A stretch of DNA of 8,653 nucleotides from CAINEC01 sp046303115 (lineage in GTDB: Bacteria > Bacteroidota > Bacteroidia > AKYH767-A > OLB10): contig JBKCGZ010000068.1 of the NCBI GenBank assembly GCA_046303115.1, positions 1 through 8,653 on the forward strand. Reading direction: 5' to 3'. A model generated the notes under the pieces. That model saw only the letters and a program-made list of their open reading frames with translations. It did not search any database and was not told where the DNA came from. The translations under genes and the position numbers were made by a program. Positions 7,106 through 8,653 of this stretch are shown piece by piece (within the stretch, counting starts at the first letter, position 1; every line of letters starts with the position of its first letter).

Positions 7106-8079
7106 AGTATTAATTTAGCATTTCTATTCAATACACTTATCAAAAGATTGTTAACTGTATTCATTTCTTCGGACTTACTTGACGCAACAAATAACGTTAA
7201 TCCAGCTAGGGCGTCGTTACTGATTATTGATTTTTTATCTGATAAATAAAGTAATTTGTTTCTATCTAAAAAGAGAAGAAAACAAGCAGCAGCAATTCGT
7301 TTATTACCATCTACAAAAGCATGGTTTTTTACAATTAAGTACAATAACATCGCAGCCTTTTCTTCTATTGAAGGATATAGATCTAAACTTCCAAATGATT
7401 GTTTAATTTGATTGATTGAACTTTCAAAGCTAGCATCTTTAATTATCCCAAAAACTTCAGAATTGAACTCTGATTTTAATTGATTTATTAGCTGAAGGTA
7501 CTCTTGTTTTGAGGGATAAATTATATTTTCTACATGGATTCCTTTTTTATCTAATGATTCATGGTCATAATCATCTAATAACTTTAATCCTAAATTAAAC
7601 TGGTGTAACCATTCGTAACTATGGTCATCATTAGTTTTCTCCTCAATGACCCTACTGAGAATCCTTATACCGTCTTGTAAAATTTGAATTTCTTTATTTT
7701 TTCGTTCTAGCCTTTTTTCATTTAATGCATATCCCTGAATTAAATAATCCCTCAATCTTTGGGTTGCCCATTGACGAAATTGTGTCCCTTGTTTAGAGTT
7801 TACACGATACCCTACTGATAAAATTACATCTAGGTTAAAATACTCAACATAATAAACTTTGCCATCATTGGCAGTTGTTGCATTTTTTGCAACAACTGAA
7901 TTCCTTATTAATTCTTCACTCTCGAATATATTCTTTAAATGCCTGGAAATAACAGATTTATCTTTATTAAACAACTTAGAAATCTGATTTAAATTCAGCC
8001 AAAATGTTTCTCCTTCATATTGAACATCAATTTGAGTTTCACCATTGGAAGAATTATAAATTATTATTTCACTTGACAT
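7075..8079 (-). CDS. RhuM-domain / Fic-Doc fusion protein
   Basis: This 334-aa protein has an N-terminal RhuM domain (about 1-125) and a C-terminal Fic/Doc domain (about 185-315), joined by a charged, probably coiled region (about 120-150). The RhuM part contains a helix-turn-helix-like stretch (NQISKLFNKDKSVISRHL, 31-48) and the family's VILSVGYRVNSKQGTQFRQW segment (85-104). The Fic core is HAFVDGNKR at 253-261. It has the catalytic His253 and the Doc-type Lys at 260 in place of the second Gly of classical HPFxxGNGR. In Doc that change goes with phosphorylation of EF-Tu rather than AMPylation. The last ten residues (about 325-334) are read from the antisense of mlaD's Lys-rich tail. The ATG at 8079 has GAGG at 8084-8087, an unusually good Shine-Dalgarno here. 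No partner antitoxin gene is visible. Targets are unknown. Confidence 0.88.
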   Translation of the reverse strand: MSSEIIIYNSSNGETQIDVQYEGETFWLNLNQISKLFNKDKSVISRHLKNIFESEELIRNSVVAKNATTANDGKVYYVEYFNLDVILSVGYRVNSKQGTQFRQWATQRLRDYLIQGYALNEKRLERKNKEIQILQDGIRILSRVIEEKTNDDHSYEWLHQFNLGLKLLDDYDHESLDKKGIHVENIIYPSKQEYLQLINQLKSEFNSEVFGIIKDASFESSINQIKQSFGSLDLYPSIEEKAAMLLYLIVKNHAFVDGNKRIAAACFLLFLDRNKLLYLSDKKSIISNDALAGLTLFVASSKSEEMNTVNNLLISVLNRNAKLILYFPAFFFFS

Positions 8080-8083
8080 ATTT

Positions 8084-8087
8084 CCTC
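8084..8087 (-). promoter_or_regulatory. Shine-Dalgarno (GAGG) of the RhuM-Fic gene
   Basis: On the minus strand TGAGGAAAT immediately precedes the ATG at 8079, with GAGG four bases from the start. None of the other starts in the window shows a comparable site, consistent with Bacteroidota start regions that mostly lack one. It fixes the start choice and hints that the gene came from elsewhere. Confidence 0.6.
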
Positions 8088-8136
8088 ACCCAAAAAAGGA
8101 GTGCGAAAATAACACTGAATGAAAAAATTAGTATAA

Positions 8137-8174
8137 AACAAATGCCCAGGATATTAAATTCCTGGGCATTTGTT
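8137..8174 (-). terminator. Intrinsic terminator of the M16 peptidase gene
   Basis: This is a perfect 15-bp inverted repeat. Arms 8137-8151 and 8160-8174 read AACAAATGCCCAGGA and its complement around an 8-nt AT-rich loop. On the minus strand the hairpin is followed by TTTTAT and a second T-run a few bases on, as in Rho-independent terminators. It begins 39 bp past the peptidase stop at 8214. On the plus strand the hairpin is followed by GATAAAATC, which is not U-rich, so termination should be mainly minus-strand. The region between it and the fic start (8088-8136) must hold the fic promoter, but no good TAnnTTTG box was found there; the nearest is TATTTTCG. Confidence 0.88.
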
Positions 8175-8213
8175 GATAAAATCGTTAGTACTAATTATCG
8201 AGGCATTAATTTT

Positions 8214-8653
8214 CTAGTAACCAAATATATCTTCCAATTTCAACATCTCTATCTTGCCATATTTGCCTAACTCTTCCATATTTAATTTATCTTTTTTACC
8301 TAAGACAACTAAGGTATACGTCATCGGTTTGATTTTTTGCAATTGGAAGTTATTTACATCAGTTAAAGTCATTCCTTTAATTCCATCGTAAATGTTTTTT
8401 CTATAGTCGTAGTTAATACCCAATTTTTCATTCGAATGATAACTTGATAATAAACTACCTTTTGTAATTCTTGTTGTTTCTAACTGCTGAATTGCACCTT
8501 CTTTTGCATTAGTAAATCCCTTTTCATTTAAAGGCATGTCGCGAAGCAATTCCATCATTCCAGCAGATGCTTCAGGTAATTTATCTACTTGAGTTCCGAT
8601 GTAAGCCGTATTAAAGAATGATCTTTCTTTTAATCCTGGAGTTGTATAACGAG
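8214..8653 (-). CDS. M16 (insulinase-type) peptidase, C-terminal end only
   Basis: The reading frame enters at the right edge (first full codon 8651) and ends at TAA 8214-8216, giving 145 residues without the N-terminus. The stretch from RYTTPGLKERSFFNTAYIGT through DKLPEASAGMMELLRDMPLN to TLTDVNNFQLQKIKPMTYTL matches the C-terminal domain of M16 zinc peptidases of the long Bacteroidota type. That domain helps enclose peptide substrates but lacks the HxxEH zinc site, which belongs to the missing N-terminal part. Bacteroidota members are usually exported to the periplasm or outer membrane, but no signal can be seen here. An internal Met at 8558 is not the start, because the conserved frame continues upstream. 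The gene is followed by the hairpin terminator at 8137-8174. Confidence 0.78.
   Translation of the reverse strand, partial: RYTTPGLKERSFFNTAYIGTQVDKLPEASAGMMELLRDMPLNEKGFTNAKEGAIQQLETTRITKGSLLSSYHSNEKLGINYDYRKNIYDGIKGMTLTDVNNFQLQKIKPMTYTLVVLGKKDKLNMEELGKYGKIEMLKLEDIFGY

Noticed and set aside
8137..8174. The perfect inverted repeat as a transposon end, protein-binding operator or MITE
   Set aside because: The single hairpin with a GC-rich stem, short loop and following T-run just downstream of a stop codon is fully explained as an intrinsic terminator. No target duplication is seen.
8004..8270. Plus-strand open frame of 88 codons over the fic start and the terminator
   Set aside because: It runs antisense through the fic start and straight through the hairpin, has no recognisable domain and no ribosome site.

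Overview
The window is AT-rich and looks chromosomal, from a member of the Bacteroidota. The evidence is a Bacteroidota-style LptD, an Amidase_3 plus SPOR cell-wall hydrolase, host genes that mostly lack Shine-Dalgarno sequences, and TAnnTTTG-type -7 promoter elements. I cannot name the genus from sequence alone. No tRNA, rRNA, CRISPR array or insertion sequence was seen.

Layout. (1) Positions 1-998, minus strand: the 5' part of lptD, cut by the window edge. (2) A 45-bp divergent promoter gap at 999-1043. (3) Positions 1044-2369, plus: a secreted N-acetylmuramoyl-L-alanine amidase with a C-terminal SPOR domain. (4) After a 129-bp gap, a tight plus-strand run of five genes (2499-7105). It begins with a membrane protein carrying two 4Fe-4S clusters and a two-CCG-domain Fe-S protein, which together resemble a split EtfD/FadF- or HdrCB-type oxidoreductase. 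These are followed by mlaE (permease), mlaF (ATPase) and mlaD (MCE substrate-binding protein). Spacings are 20, 2, 2 and -4 bp, so one transcript is very likely. (5) Positions 7075-8079, minus: a RhuM-Fic/Doc fusion protein whose 3' end overlaps mlaD tail-to-tail by 31 bp. It has a clear Shine-Dalgarno and looks like an accessory gene. (6) Positions 8137-8174: a strong intrinsic terminator for (7) the C-terminal end of an M16 (insulinase-type) peptidase, 8214-8653, minus, cut by the right edge.

How the genes fit together. LptD (LPS insertion), the amidase (septal peptidoglycan splitting) and MlaEFD (phospholipid movement between inner and outer membrane) all act on the envelope. The unexpected partner is the Fe-S redox pair at the head of the mla operon. 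Its predicted role is feeding electrons, possibly from electron-transfer flavoprotein and fatty-acid oxidation, into the quinone pool, so the operon may couple lipid trafficking with lipid oxidation. That coupling is inference. The RhuM-Fic gene is the most likely acquired element, and no separate antitoxin gene is visible beside it.
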